The notes beneath the pieces were generated by a model, which had not been told where the DNA came from, searched no databases, and saw only the letters and a program-made list of their open reading frames with translations. From Thaumatotibia leucotreta (lineage: Eukaryota; Arthropoda; Insecta; Lepidoptera; Tortricidae): DNA of 64,000 nt. Position 1 is the stretch's first letter, and the number at the start of each line of letters is the position of its first letter. The stretch lies in assembly GCA_025490895.1 (NCBI GenBank), contig JALPQI010003407.1:1-64000 (forward strand). The letters are read 5' to 3'. This document shows positions 42,501 to 53,140 of the stretch, one piece after another. A program made the translations under genes and the position numbers.

Positions 42501-45500
42501 TTATGGCCCGCCTCGAGCTTACAGCGGATCAGCAAAGCCGCCACTCTTGTGGCCCACGGACCGCTCTTCTGGGATAGTATGGCTTCTATGTAGGGTGATA
42601 GTTCTTCGTGCATTAGGTCGTCTTTGGGTTGAGATTTTTGGAGATATTGCCTGTAAAGGTGGTTAAGATAAACTAACTTTGAAGTATGTTTAGCACGTAT
42701 AAGAAATGAATAGCGCCATCATTCTACTTTCAATCAAGCAAGAAGTCACCAGGCTTAGCCATGTATACAATACGCGAAAAGTCACGTGACCATAATAATA
42801 TATGGGAAAAATAGCTGCCCTTTCTAATTCTATCGCAAGTAAATATTATGCAAAAACGAAGAGCTAGCAAACCAGGGGTTTTAAAATACCGTTGCTATAT
42901 AAGAATAGCTAGCTAAGTTGAGTAAGCTCAACCTTGGCGGCGAAATGTATGGAATATCAGCTTATATGTACCATTCGCTTGAACATAGTATGAGCTGCCT
43001 TTTAGCATAAACGCGGCTAATTTATAACCTAACTCGAAATCTATTTGCAGGATAATAATGTAATTACATACATACAAACGTACATAAAAACTTGTTATAG
43101 TAGTTATTGCGTTTTAGCTTAGGAGCGTAATCACGAACCCAGCTAAATCTAATACCTGATTGCAACTGTACATTAGTGTACATAATATAATGTAGGTCAA
43201 GTGCGTGTGTGGGTATTTTAAGCCCAATCACTCGCATTAATGAAAGAAGGGTGTCCATTGCAATATTTACATTCCAAGTAGCAATTAATTGTAAGCCAAG
43301 TAGTAACAAGCAATATTTTTATTTATTCTATTTTAGTTACATGGAAAACCAACAGCGCTATAATGTATCTATAAATAATAATAGAATTACAGGTTCTCAC
43401 TTATGGAAACATAATACATCATCTAATTCTTAGCCCAATTAAATAAACCTACTTACAAATTCACACTGCATGAGACCAGTGAATGCATAATATAAAACTA
43501 AACAAAGCGAAAAAAATTTTTTTTTTCTTTATTTAATCTCACACTGTTATAAACAAAAAAAATCTTGTAAATAAGAAAGAAAAAACTGCTAATTGTCAGT
43601 CTAGATAGTTAGATACTTCTTTTACTTTTTAATAAACTTACACAGTAAGAATGCACAGCGTCTGCTCCAAACTTGGTAAATCCGCCTGCCTGATCTCCTC
43701 CAGATACTGTATCTTATTCAACCTCACATCGTCTTGCAACTCCACGTCCGGAGGTAGCTCTGCTTCCCCATGACTCTCCTCGGCCGAAGGTCGCTCCACA
43801 TCGGAGTCCAGAGTGCTGGTGAGTGCTAACTGAGGGAGGGTAGTTTGCTGCCATTTTGTTCTTTTGCCAAGAACACCTGAAAATAATTTTAACTTCTGTA
43901 ATAAACGGTCTTGTTCAGTCATAAAAAATACAGAAATATTTGTTGACAAAATCATTTTCAAAGAAAGTAAATAGCTAATATAATTCATAAAAATAATATA
44001 ATTCAATAGATAGGTACTAATAATAATAAATCCTTTTGTTTAATTTTCCTACAATGTGTCTCTGCATAACTGGCTTTTTTTTGTTTTTAGCATGGGTATA
44101 ATTCAGAATCTTGTTTCCTATTTCCGAAAACCTGGGTCGCGTTTTATAAAGTTACAATTTACAATTTCGCTGTTTGCCTCTCTTTCTGGCCAATATGTGC
44201 GTGCGTTAGAGAGGCAAACAGCGAAATTGTAAATTGTAACTTTATAAAACGCGACCCTGTAATAGGCATGATGACTGGCAAGTCAAATCAGTATCTTTTT
44301 TCGAATTGTCAAAACGATCGCCTCTATGAAATTTTATATGATAAGTGACGTCACGTTTGAGTACAGCCAAATGACCTACTCTTCTTTTCAATTTATTAAA
44401 ATAGAAGTTCTGTACAAAAATTACTGCAATCTACATCTTAGTAATAATTTCTTCATGTATTATGTCCTGCATAATGTTAAATAATTTATTCTAACTACAG
44501 TCATCATCCCTTTTGGCTTTACTGTTACATTGTTAATACAGCTGTTGATTTATCAATAAAAAAAAATAATATTACATAGTCAACCTTATGCTTTTATATG
44601 TCCATTGGTGTGCATGTGCAACATCCTGTACAGTCAACCAATTGGAATCCTAAGTGGCTGGAGAACTGTGTCAAAGTGTAAGAAAAATCAAGTAGTAAGA
44701 AATCTTCTACTACTTGTCATTGTGACATGGTTCTAGAGTGGCCAAGGCACATTATTCTAATTAGTCTAATTGAGGGCACATTAGTTTGGGATAACTACCT
44801 GTCAGCTCCAGCTTCAGCCCTGCCAGCTCTCTAGCCTTAACCAAGTGCTCTTCCACCTTCTGAACCCGTCCGTAAACCAGATATGCCTGAGCGATCTCCG
44901 TCTGCAGTAACACAGCAAGCCGTTTGTGCTCCAGCGCATTTGCCACATTGGAGAGCTTCGCAATCAACAGCTCAAGCTCGTTGTAGATGGTGGCGCTGTT
45001 GTCTTCTAGGATTCTTTGGTGGATGACAACACTTCGGAAGTACCACCATAAGTAAACCTGAAAATGATGTGTAATGTGATGTGAATTACAATTCTAAACA
45101 ATATTAAAGTAACTGATATTTAAGCTAGGAAATATAATATCTTACATCTACATAAACTAAACTCAGCAATTGATTAATTTTGGCTCAATTACAGCAAACT
45201 TTTTTCGAAGAGCTTACTCGCTGATAATAATGTCAAAACTCCATAGTAATTTGACACTAGTAATGTTTGTTGAAATCGTCCCTTAGCTTAACGGTTTAGT
45301 AAATTAATCTTCTTAATCCATTATCCACATATAAATGTTTAAATTGTTAGGCAATGTTATCACTTCAACTGATTATGGTGCATTACAAAGCAATTTTTCA
45401 TTTCTTTGAAACAATCTTATCAAACATTTTATTACATATGTAGGTGTTTTTCGAGTAAAATGGTTTACTTACTAAATTATCTTGAGTTGCATGTAGAGCA

Positions 45501-46005
45501 TTGAATATCTGTAAGGAAAAATACAGCAATTCTGGATATGCTATGTTCACATACATTGGCTCTGAGTCACGCTGTAAGTTCAGTCCCGCATCTATGTTCG
45601 TAGGCCATTCCATGCCAAAGTATTCCTGTAAATTTAGCTTCTCAGGGTGGGTATTCCAATTTTGTTCACAAAATGTCAAAAATGATCCTATAGCTGTACA
45701 TAATATACCATGTAAAGTAGAATCATCGAGGTGTTTTGTGAGAAGAGCTTTGAGTTGATCAATCTCTAATCTGGTAGATAGCAGCTCCTTACATATGTCA
45801 ACATTATTTACTGACCATTTGCCTGTCCATAGATTTATGATGTTTTGAGATACTAAAATATAAAAAAAGTTATTTTAGCATGTCGCCTGGAACTGAAAAG
45901 ATGCTGTAAATACGTATGTACTTTGAATGGAATGTAAATATTACCCGAAGTTGGAACTTTATCATCGAAGTTGCACAAATACAGGATATTGGTGTCTGTT
46001 GCCAT
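33533..46005 (-). CDS. TTC27: Tetratricopeptide repeat protein 27 (TTC27), twelve exons
   Basis: Exons on the minus strand are 46005-45945, 45852-45473, 45057-44799, 43876-43642, 42650-42426, 41782-41611, 40686-40611, 39815-39641, 38940-38754, 36008-35833, 35073-34926 and 33799-33533. Every junction has GT-AG and the phases agree, giving 786 aa (human TTC27 843 aa). It starts at MATDTNILYLCNF. The order of conserved blocks follows TTC27: KLYCLLGDA, CYEKAWEFSNHKSSRAQRHW, LEQSVAINSIQEGVWLRLG, then the TPRs FEAWNNLAKVYVHQGDKPRA and LWENVIIVSMDTGHFEDAIR, and ILELFGRITS with PEIWQLYADL. TPR helices form a scaffold. The family (yeast Emw1) is linked to cell-wall or glycosylation growth defects, and animal TTC27 to ribosome and translation housekeeping, with no enzyme activity known. 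A tandem array of exon-9 fragments lies in intron 9 (37384-38105). The start lies 699 bp from the divergent TMEM201 start. Confidence 0.92.
34423..34480 (+). repeat. SINE tail, 5' truncated copy
   Basis: TTAGGTTATCTTGGTCG...TATGACATCTAATATTTATA matches the body that follows the tRNA-like head at 34801-34855. Confidence 0.55.
34723..34855 (+). repeat. tRNA-derived SINE (pol III A and B boxes)
   Basis: An A-box-like TGGCCGAGGGGTACAGGCA and a B box GGTTCGATCCC sit in a tRNA-like head ending CACCTCGGACA. The 5' acceptor strand does not pair with CTCGGACA, so it is not a working tRNA. The body TTAGGTGATCTTGGTCG to TCTAATATTTATAAT repeats the segment at 34423. It is in TTC27 intron 11, antisense to the gene. 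Confidence 0.7.
35480..35575. mobile_element. GGCCTACC-family MITE remnant
   Basis: AATCGTAAATTTCGAGCATT, GATGACGCCTTCGTTGGAGT and the inverted ATATTCGAAATTTGC are shared with 7520-7647. Confidence 0.5.
35685..35812. mobile_element. MITE family C, copy 2
   Basis: It carries TTATTCATAAACGTCTGC, CTTAACAAGCCGCTAATAAT and the inverted right arm. The right terminus is degenerate. It lies 20 bp from the TTC27 exon 10 donor. Confidence 0.7.
36058..36336 (+). repeat. CATCATCAGCC repeat, near full length
   Basis: From CATCATCAGCCTATGATAG to GCCGTCACCACACGGCC, collinear with 4700-4980. Confidence 0.7.
36337..37383. other. TTC27 intron 9 sequence
   Basis: AT-rich to about 36950. Then short repeats of GGCGT-type sequence (CACGCCAGGCGCGTCATGA, CACGATAGGCGTGTCATCA, CACGCTTGGCGTATCATGA) occur every 50-60 bp at about 37040-37145. 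No exon was seen. Confidence 0.4.
37384..38105 (-). repeat. Tandem array of TTC27 exon 9 fragments
   Basis: Six copies of the 3' part of exon 9 each keep the exon-9 donor (AACTGGAAG|GTGAG). They occupy 37990-38105 (116 nt), 37830-37946 (117 nt), 37671-37786 (116 nt), 37607-37627 (21 nt), 37448-37563 (116 nt) and 37384-37404 (21 nt). Units are joined by the same 43-bp intronic spacer, which ends CCGCTATACAG just before CCCAAC, so each copy has an acceptor-like edge at a codon boundary. Only 37830-37946 is a multiple of three without a shift, encoding PNTFEAWNNLAKVDVHQGDK and on to NYDNWK, one full TPR. The three 116-nt copies lost one base in AACCTCGCC and are shifted. The 21-nt copies read PNYDNWK. 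The parent exon is at 38754-38940. Confidence 0.88.
38142..38735 (+). pseudogene. Non-LTR retrotransposon 3' fragment between parent exon and array
   Basis: The frame FMDNSFAVQAISLWNSLHLP, then SKAIFKRLLRKHLLTEEYT, stops at 38314-38316 and is followed by a 3' UTR to AATAAATAAATA at about 38735. It is the C-terminal tail of a CR1/Jockey-like ORF2. A family D MITE (38351-38485) is inserted in its 3' UTR. The fragment separates the exon-9 array from its parent exon. Confidence 0.7.
38351..38485. mobile_element. MITE family D (ACAGTC ends)
   Basis: Ends ACAGTCGAAGACAAAATAAG and the inverted ACAGTCAAGTGCAAAAATAA, flanked by TA. Copies also at 40903-41037, 52823-52966, 53054-53140 (partial), 60953-61062 and 62464-62580. 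Confidence 0.75.
38978..39222 (-). repeat. CATCATCAGCC repeat, inverse orientation
   Basis: It reads GTGGTGACGGCAGTAAGAAT, GCTTGCCCAGCGTGGCGATT and GACCTACGTCCAGCAATGG, ending TAGGCTGATGATG. Confidence 0.7.
39898..40610. other. TTC27 intron 7 sequence
   Basis: AT-rich with a short inverted pair around 40225-40325 (CCACTCACTTGCTATGA...AAGCAAGTGAGTGG). No gene was seen. Confidence 0.4.
40903..41037. mobile_element. MITE family D, copy 2
   Basis: Ends ACAGTCAAGTGCAAAAATAA and the inverted ACAGTCAAAAACAAAATAAG with a conserved middle (GTTCTTATTACACAGAATTA). Confidence 0.75.
41105..41255. mobile_element. MITE family B, copy 3
   Basis: GGGTGCTTAGCCAAG at the left and the inverted GGATGCTTAGCCAAGTTGCC at the right. 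It is inverted relative to 5675-5804 internally. Confidence 0.75.
41315..41440 (-). repeat. CATCATCAGCC repeat piece, inverse orientation
   Basis: AATCCGCTTGCCCAGCGTGG, TTACGTCCAGCAGAGGACTG and ATAGGCTGATGAT. Confidence 0.65.
42290..42395. mobile_element. GGCCTACC-family MITE remnant
   Basis: AATTTCGAGGATTTGTCTCC and the inverted GAAATTTGCGAATTTCG, as in 7520-7647. It lies 31 bp from TTC27 exon 5. Confidence 0.45.
44134..44257. repeat. Near-perfect 124-bp palindrome (MITE)
   Basis: Arms of about 50 bp begin GGGTCGCGTTTTATAAAGTT and run through GCTGTTTGCCTCTC, with a short loop near 44196. It lies in TTC27 intron 3. Near-identity of the arms implies recent insertion. Confidence 0.8.
44640..44750. 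mobile_element. MITE family G, uninterrupted copy
   Basis: CCAATTGGAATCCTA to GACATGGTTCTAGAGTGGCC without the poly-C insertion found in the 3835-4375 copy. Confidence 0.65.
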
Positions 46006-46703
46006 TTTCTTTTAGTTTTATCTACTGTAAACTCAAGAACAATTTCAAGGTAAATAAACTATTTGCATTCAATATAAATATTGTAATTAAACTTGTATTT
46101 CAAAATAATCTGCACCATATACCCAACTTGGAAATAACCTTAAAAGTTTTGAAGTTTTGAACATATGTTTGACGTTTGACATTTTGATTCCGTTTAGGAA
46201 TGCAAGGTGTTTTATTTTGATAGAATCCTATTCGGTAGAATGAGTAGAATCGAGTTTCAACTCAACGATATCACATGTCGTGGTCACAAATTCACAATAG
46301 CATTGGTAATATTGACTTTAGCATAAATGCTTGGATAAAAACTTCATTACGAATCATCATATCAGCCGAAAGACGTTCACTGATGAACATAGGCCTCCCC
46401 CAAAAGATTGCCACCTATCTACTGTCATTACAAATATTGTAATTTATCACAATGGGTGTTTTTTTCTACATATTTTAATCGCAGGTGTGCCCCGTCCCGT
46501 GCCAGCTGCATCGGCTATTCCGATTTTTTTGGTCTCACGTCTCACCTTGTTTTTTTTTTATGGCAAGTTCATTCTATTCGTCACAATCGTCACCCAATGA
46601 AATCCATGCAAGTTGCGGGGGTGGGTTGACTGGAGAAGAATGTATTTTCGAGGTTATGATTGATATAATGTAATTTTTATAAATAAAATAAGACTCATAC
46701 AAA
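46006..46703. promoter_or_regulatory. Divergent intergenic region, TTC27 and TMEM201
   Basis: Start codons of TTC27 (46005, minus) and TMEM201 (46704, plus) face apart across 698 bp. The head-to-head arrangement suggests a shared or bidirectional promoter. No TATA box was placed with confidence. A piece of the CATCATCAGCC repeat occupies 46357-46425. A plus-strand frame at 46408-46629 is not supported as a gene. Confidence 0.5.
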
Positions 46704-49521
46704 ATGGATTATACTTTTAAGATGGAATCAGTGTTAATAGCAATAACTACTGTGTTGTGTAGTACATTAGTTTTGAATTTAATATACAAACTCAGGTAAG
46801 TCACTTTGAGGTTACGTAGTCCCGCTTTCCCGCCTGTTCTAATAATATTATCGTTAAAACCATTTCTTTCTGTACTCAGATTAGCGCTTCCATGGCGTGT
46901 CAACTGTTGGTTTTGTAATCAAAACTTTTGGATGAAGTTTATTGTTCGAAACAGCTGGGTATGTCCGAGTTGCGAGCAGTACAACGGGTTTACAAAGGTG
47001 AGGTTATTTTGATATTTCAATGTCAATAACTTTAAATGTATACATCCTTTGATAGTAAATTATATGTTATTATAATCGTTTTTAGGATGGCGACTACAAT
47101 AAACCCGTTACTGGCGTATTAAATGAATCTGCCATTAAATCATCCAAAGTCTTCCAAAGAAGTCCCCCCAAGAATGGATTGTGTAAAATGTGTAACGTGA
47201 ACCAGCAGCTGAAGGTCGCGCAGCTTGCCAACTTTGTGCCCATGCACGAGACCAACTTCGACAACGAAATTGAAAACTACAAGTAAGAGTTAAAAATTTT
47301 CAGGTATCTGTGCTGAGATTGTTATCAATTTGGAACTAGTTGATTAAGTCTGTTTACGAAACGGTTGATAACATACTTTAGTAGTACAATCTAAACATTT
47401 AGTTACATAAGTGATACTGATAATCATTAATTTCATGAAGTTAGTAGAATACACTTAAATTTGATGAATTTTAGGCAGTAATCTTGTAATAATCATTCCA
47501 TGATTATTATTTTCTAATACAAAATTTATTTGCTAATATTTCTTTTCAGGTTGCAACTAGAAAGAGCATATAAACTATGTAGCCCTTGCAGAAAAGTTGT
47601 GCAAAAGAAATTGCATAAGGAAAAAGAAGTGTTATTGGGTTCAAAAGTAAAAGAATCCAGAAGCCCTGACAAAATGAAACAAAAGAATGAGCAGAAGACC
47701 TCATTATTGAAGAGCTTTGTGAACAGGACCTCCATACTCATTGCTGCAGTGCTCATAGTTTTAGTATCAATAGAGTGCTACAAAAATACCAATGAATTAC
47801 CCAGTACATTAATGAATTTAAAAAACATACTGACTGGACTGCTAGATAGATTATTAACTATATTGAAAATGAAATTGTTATTGACATTCCCAACTTTAGA
47901 AGATTACTCACTTGACTTTATTAATACTGATTTAAGCCAAATCTTGAAGATGAAACTTAACATGACTAATTTAGGATCAATGGACCATTTTAATGAAATG
48001 ACCCAGAAGGCATTAGGAGGCCTTGTTTGTTTGATACAGATAGTAGGACATGTTTGGAATGTTAATAAACTGAAGAATACAGTTTTGATAGACATACTCT
48101 GGTCTGTTTTTGTTGTGATGTCTCTAGCTGATAAATATGTGACCATGGAACCAATTTACATCAGTTTAGTTAAGGTTGGTATAGCTTCATTTTGAGTATC
48201 GAAAAACTACCCAACTATAGTCCAAACACTCCCGACTATGGTCCAAAACTAAGTCAAATATCTTCAATTTAGTGTAATCATTATATTATGGGCACAGTTC
48301 TTACACGAAGTCTCCCCATTAATAATTAAAAAACTTAGATGAAACCAAAATAAAATATTTTCATTGATGCTTAATTAAGAGTTGAACTTGTGGACCATAG
48401 TTATAGTAGTGGATTATAGTTGTTTGGTTTTACGGTCTTGATTCAAGCGTAATTCTCCATCAGACTAATGATGATATTATATCTTGTTTCAGATGACAAG
48501 TCTAATTGCAGTATTGCTTGTTTATAAGAATATGGACAAAACTACAACTGTGCAAAGGCCAACAAAGATTCATATTTCTCCAAGAATAAAAAATCTAAGA
48601 AACGGAACACATACCTCATTCCTGGATGAAGACAGTGACATTCTGTTAGAGACAGATGATGATGTGTCGCTGAGCAAATTTGGTTTACATAATTTCACAG
48701 ATTCTTCCACTGAAACTATCAGTCCCTTTAGTGCTAGTATGCTCAATGGTAGATGCTTTACTCCAAAGAAAAATGAGAGCATTTGGAGCAAATCAAGACT
48801 AAATTCAACATTCTGTGTAAATAGTGTTATGACTAAAACTCCAAGTTCTGTTTCAGAGACTGTATTTGCTAAACCTTCATTTAACCATTTTCAAAATTTG
48901 GCTAAGGAGGACTCTGATTCTGATTTAGACGAAAGCATAAGTTCCTTGTGTATAAGTAGTCCGAAAAAGTCAAGTCAAAAGAGCAATTCTATATTTTCTC
49001 TTCGCAAGTTCACTGCCACTCCTAGCTTTGTAGCTCCAGCACCATTGAACCGTTCCAAGCCATTGATATCTCCAAGTAAACTAAGTACGTCGTGGGTAGC
49101 AGGGGGATACTGGGGATCGGAGAGCGAGAGGCCGATTTTCAGCGTGAATGGGAGTAGGTCGTCGAGCCAGAGCTCGGGATTTGAGTCGCAGGCGTCAAGT
49201 GCGAATCAGCGCATCGCGTCGCAGCCGCCGTCGCGCGAGGAGTCGGTCTGCGGAGACGCGGGATCGCTGCTCGACCGCTTCCAGAATTGTAATACTGGTG
49301 GTTTCTCGAGTTACCAGTCGCCGCCTAGCTTCACTCGCGTGAGTTCGCCAGTGTTCCCTCAGATGCAGTACAACGGGCACGTGCACATACCGCAGGCTCG
49401 GTTCGCGCCGCAGCCGGCGCCGTCCAGCGTGTTCTCGCAAGCCTCGCAACAATACCCACGAAGCATACAACCCGGCGGGTCCGGACTGATCAACCTGGCT
49501 CATCTAAGCTCACTCAGATAA
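46704..49521 (+). CDS. TMEM201: TMEM201/Samp1-like inner nuclear membrane protein, five exons
   Basis: Exons 46704-46795, 46880-46997, 47086-47282, 47550-48174 and 48493-49521 join in phase to 686 aa (human TMEM201 666 aa). Residues about 8-28 form a first membrane helix. An Ima1 N-terminal domain follows, with two CxxC pairs (RVNCWFCNQNF and WVCPSCEQYNGF) and the signature DGDYNKP, then LCKMCN and KLCSPC. Three further hydrophobic segments lie at ILIAAVLIVLVSIECY, GLVCLIQIVGHVW and VLIDILWSVFVVMSLAD, and a last at MTSLIAVLLVYK opening exon 5. A long Ser-rich tail ends LINLAHLSSLR. The family (Samp1, fission yeast Ima1) sits in the inner nuclear membrane and links lamina, centrosome and spindle. 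The second ATG (MESVL) is an alternative start. Poly(A) signal at 49927. Confidence 0.9.
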
Positions 49522-49926
49522 TCTCACTAGTCCATTTTGACTTCGATTTTCTACGCTCTTGACTCATACGTATATTTTTCTTTTATTCTTTGATTCTTTT
49601 TTTCTAGTATGGTAAAACTGCCATTATAAGCTCGTTAAGTTAATGTTAGTGTTAAGCGGTGTGAGACTAAAACCTTAGTGATAAGTTGCTGATCTCGCGT
49701 TGGTGCCAGTCGTGGCTGATTGTGAAAGCATGAAGAATTATTCTATTGTTACAAATTTATATGAGGACGTCACTGTCCTCATCTCGAACAAAATGTGATA
49801 TTTTAAAGACTAGTAATTTTCTAAGATGAGAAAAAAATGATTCTTGATGTTATCATTGTTTTTTTTGTTTTGGTTTAGCCAATGGTTTTGTCATTTTAAA
49901 TCGGAAACCTTTTGTAAAGTTCCTGC

Positions 49927-49932
49927 AATAAA
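49927..49932 (+). terminator. Poly(A) signal of TMEM201
   Basis: AATAAA 406 bp after the stop codon, followed by a GT-rich stretch (ATGTTGTAAAATGTTATTG). It is the first canonical hexamer after the coding region that I noticed. Confidence 0.55.
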
Positions 49933-49949
49933 AACATGTTGTAAAATGT

Positions 49950-50547
49950 TATTGTTTTCCTTACAACTTCAGAAGCGAAGTCCTAAATGTCCCTTATACT
50001 AATAGCGGCTATTGGCTATGTGCGTCTGCGTGTATGCCATCAGTATGTACTAAAACATCAATGACTTCATCAAACATCACGTAATATTAGTTTTCTTATT
50101 TTTACGAATGGTTAGATTTATGCCACAGCGCAGCGTAGCATGAAGCCAATATCCGTCAAAGCATATTGCGGTGCACGGTACGCACACATGCAGTAGATTA
50201 CTCGTACAATAATAATGTACTTAGTACCTACACATTTCAGACAGTATACGAGTATACCAATAGAAATAGGAAGTGATCTTCGTTCTCATTTTTTAGTGGT
50301 CTATCTATGTCATCGTCCGGGTAGTACACATGCACAAGATAAGTTTTGCAACAAATGGCCATAGGTACATGAAACATAAAATACATATTGCAGAAGTTAT
50401 CTGGTGACCTATGTATTAGTCCGTAGAGTGTAAACATGAGTAAAGTAAACCGTGGGCCGCAATGAAAATTTGCCTTCATTCATTCTATGTCATGCCTAAC
50501 ATTACGTCTTTCAACAGTGACGTAGAAGGTAATTTGCTTTTGGACAC
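49950..50547. other. Intergenic interval
   Basis: Between convergent TMEM201 and the CFAP107-like gene. No exon or clear element was seen. Confidence 0.45.
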
Positions 50548-52732
50548 TTACGAATTCCTCGCCTTCCGCTCACAAGGCTGCAAGTACTGATGCGGCCTGG
50601 GCGGCATGAATGTGTCGTCGTAGAGCGAGGAGGTATAGTCGGACACATCGGTACAGGCCCACTCGTGTTCTTTGAACTTTTTTAGACCCCACTCGGTCTT
50701 GTTACCCTGGTAAACAAAGTAGAGGTAAGGTAGATCAATGTCAAATACTGAGATACAGTAATAATGTTGCTTTTTGTATGGTACGTATTTATAGAAATCA
50801 AGAAAACTGGCAAGCTGGTGTAAAGTAGTATCTATTACTTACGTCAGTAATTGCAAACTTGTGACATGCGAACTGCCGAACCTAAAATAGGAGGACTCAC
50901 TGTGACAACAGGAGACAACAGCCCGATAGGTTCCTTGGGTCGTCCACCGTCGACACAGTACAGTCTTTGAGTGCTGGTGAACTTACTCACCAATGGGTGG
51001 GTTAATAAGTTTTGGTAAAATAATGGTTTACTACGGTTACGAAGCACCACATCTTGTCCGGTTATGGATACCACTACGCTTGCTACTCTTGTTAGTATGA
51101 ACGCTGGACAAGTCCTCAGAGTATAGGGTCAAAAATAAGTACATCTTTGGTCGTGAAAGCTTACTATGAGAACAAGGTTTAGTAAAGGTTTACATACGAA
51201 GAAGGGTATGTCCTTAAACTGCGTCTAAAACCACCGGCGAGTGGCATCCTTCAAAATGCGGTGTGCTCATGCGATCGCCAACCCGTCTGCCAAACGCGAC
51301 GATTACGGCAATAATCGAGAAAGGCCTATGTTCGACAGTTGGGACGTCTATTAGCTGAAAATGATGACATACGAAGCACTGCATGTTGTCAGGCTGCGGG
51401 TACCACTGGTGCTTGCAGCGCTTGTAGTAACGCTGCACGGGACCACAGAGCGGCTTCGGCTGGTGGTTGTATACGAGGTCGTTGGTTGTCGTGAAGTTAC
51501 CGCAATTCACGTGGCTGTCGTGGCGGTATACGACTTCCAGGTTACCCTTGAAATCGAGAGCATTAGGTAGGTATATAAGTAGGCCGTGTGGTGACGGCAG
51601 TAAGAATACATTTATCGCCAGCCTATCCTCTTCCCGCGGGCACAGATCAGAGAATACTAGTACCACAGATCAGAGAATCCGCGGGTGTTGTTAGTAGTCG
51701 ACTAAGAGATGGAAGTGTAACTGACCATTATTTGATAGAAGATTGATGATATATTGATTTAAACTTTCACGATTATCACTCATATTTTAAAGACAAACGG
51801 GTCTTAATCGCGTAAACTTACGTTTAATTATATCCTGACGTTTCGGGCATGACGTTACATCCGTGGTCGCAGGCAGACAATAAACGTAAGTTTACGCGAT
51901 TAGGTAAGATCCGTTTGTCTTTAAAATATGAAGATTGATGATGAGCGTCATCATAGTGGACACACTACTACGATCGCCAATCCGCTTGCCCAGCGTGGCG
52001 ATTAGGCCGATTTGTGGAGAATTGGATGTATGAACGAAGCTTGAAACAATCGTCCATTTTATACCCTACTGCCTCTCAGTAGGTAGCGCATACCTTGGGC
52101 TAGTCGCTAGTCGGTGACATGTACAGTCTACTACACAGATATATATCTATTTTGGTCCATATTATACGTTTACGTATTACCGGATAATAAAGTACCTAAT
52201 AAAATTGATACAAGTTTTTTTAGAGTAGGTATACCTAGTTACCTAGGTAGGTAACTAGGTATACCTACCTACATAATAAGTTCCTAATTAAGTTACATAG
52301 GTGAGTAGGTTAGGTACCAAGGTTTCATTGTGACAAAGTTTCCTGTTTATTTTGTTGGTTGAAATATTGTTTAGGAGATAGTGCGACTGCACCTGCATTA
52401 AAAATGTTTTGACATAGCACGTATGGTTCGTAACCATTTGATGAAATTCGACCCAATGGCGCCGCAATAAGATTCAATACAAAAATATTACAAAGAACAC
52501 ATTACATTATTATTTTATGCCTTTCCATTTTTTTTTCAGTAGACAAAGAACGAGATCAGTGTAAAACTATAAGTACTTATTGTGCAGCCTACCCTCAAGC
52601 CAGCAAGTTTGTTAAGTCTGAAGTCAGGTTGTCGTGACTCTGGTTTCAACTTCTCATAGTCTATTTCCTCTTTCGGTGGGAAGTAAAATGTTCCTTGCTT
52701 TGGACATTCTATTCTATCTTCTACCCAGTTGC
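50548..52732 (-). CDS. CFAP107: CFAP107-like axonemal protein (C1orf158 family), 5' exon not found
   Basis: Three exons on the minus strand are 52732-52593, 51546-51373 and 50706-50548 (stop TAA at 50550-50548). They join in phase to 156 residues. They read NWVEDRIECPKQGTFYFPPK in exon A, VVYRHDSHVNCGNF and RYYKRCKHQWYPQPDN in exon B, and EWGLKKFKEHEW with SDYTSSLYDDTFMPPRP in exon C. The pattern GNW-EER, then Y-DxH-N-G, then GLxxxLKxxx...YTSSY matches human CFAP107, a microtubule inner protein of ciliary doublets. Exon A opens with two bases of a split codon (xGC, fitting the Gly before NW), so at least one upstream exon with the start is missing. None with a matching donor was identified between 52.7 and 54.4 kb. 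A dispersed repeat abuts the exon B acceptor at 51584. Assignment is by remembered similarity only. Confidence 0.6.
51584..52005 (-). repeat. CATCATCAGCC repeat interrupted by a foldback MITE
   Basis: The repeat pieces 51584-51750 and 51933-52005 are collinear and inverse. Between them lies an element with inverted arms ATTTTAAAGACAAACGGGTC...GCGTAAACTTACGTTTA. The sequence GAAGATTGATGAT is present on both sides of it, consistent with a roughly 13-bp target duplication. Confidence 0.6.
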
Positions 52733-52822
52733 CTGAAAAAAAAACATTTTTACTTTTAAGTATTTCATTGATCTCATATCTTTTAGGAGGTAGGTAGCAG
52801 GACTAGCAGGTACCAGTGTTGG

Positions 52823-52966
52823 ACAGTCAAGTGCAAAAATAAGTATCGAAAGAATCCGCTCATAAAATAATATGTTACGACGTTCTTATTACACAGAATT
52901 ATATAGAGTGCACTGGCATATATTTCTGAACATTTTGTGTACCTACACCTTATTTTGTCTTTGACT
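52823..52966. mobile_element. MITE family D, copy 3
   Basis: ACAGTCAAGTGCAAAAATAA on the left. The right end is degenerate (TTATTTTGTCTTTGACTC). A partial further copy lies at 53054-53140. Confidence 0.7.
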
Positions 52967-53140
52967 CAACACTATCAGCTGAGTGGCACCAGTGATGGTC
53001 ACTATAATCAAAATCCTAAGAATACCTATATGGTTGCAAAATGTCGTGATTACAGTCAAGTGCAAGAATATGTATCAAAATAATCCTATAACGACGTTAC
53101 GACGTTCTTATTACACAGAATTAAAGTGTGCCCTCTTTTT

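Noticed and set aside
48904..49503. Arg-rich ORFs on both strands in TMEM201 exon 5
   Set aside because: Shadows of the GC-rich, Ser-rich coding sequence.
50860..51080. Extra CFAP107 exon (frame with RNRSKPLFYQNLLTHPL)
   Set aside because: The flanking exons join in phase without it and the combined protein aligns with the family as is; no acceptor in the right phase was found.
52195..52315. Palindromic AGGTAACTAGGTATACC stretch as a regulatory site
   Set aside because: Low-complexity TAGGTA/TACCTA microsatellite with no other support.
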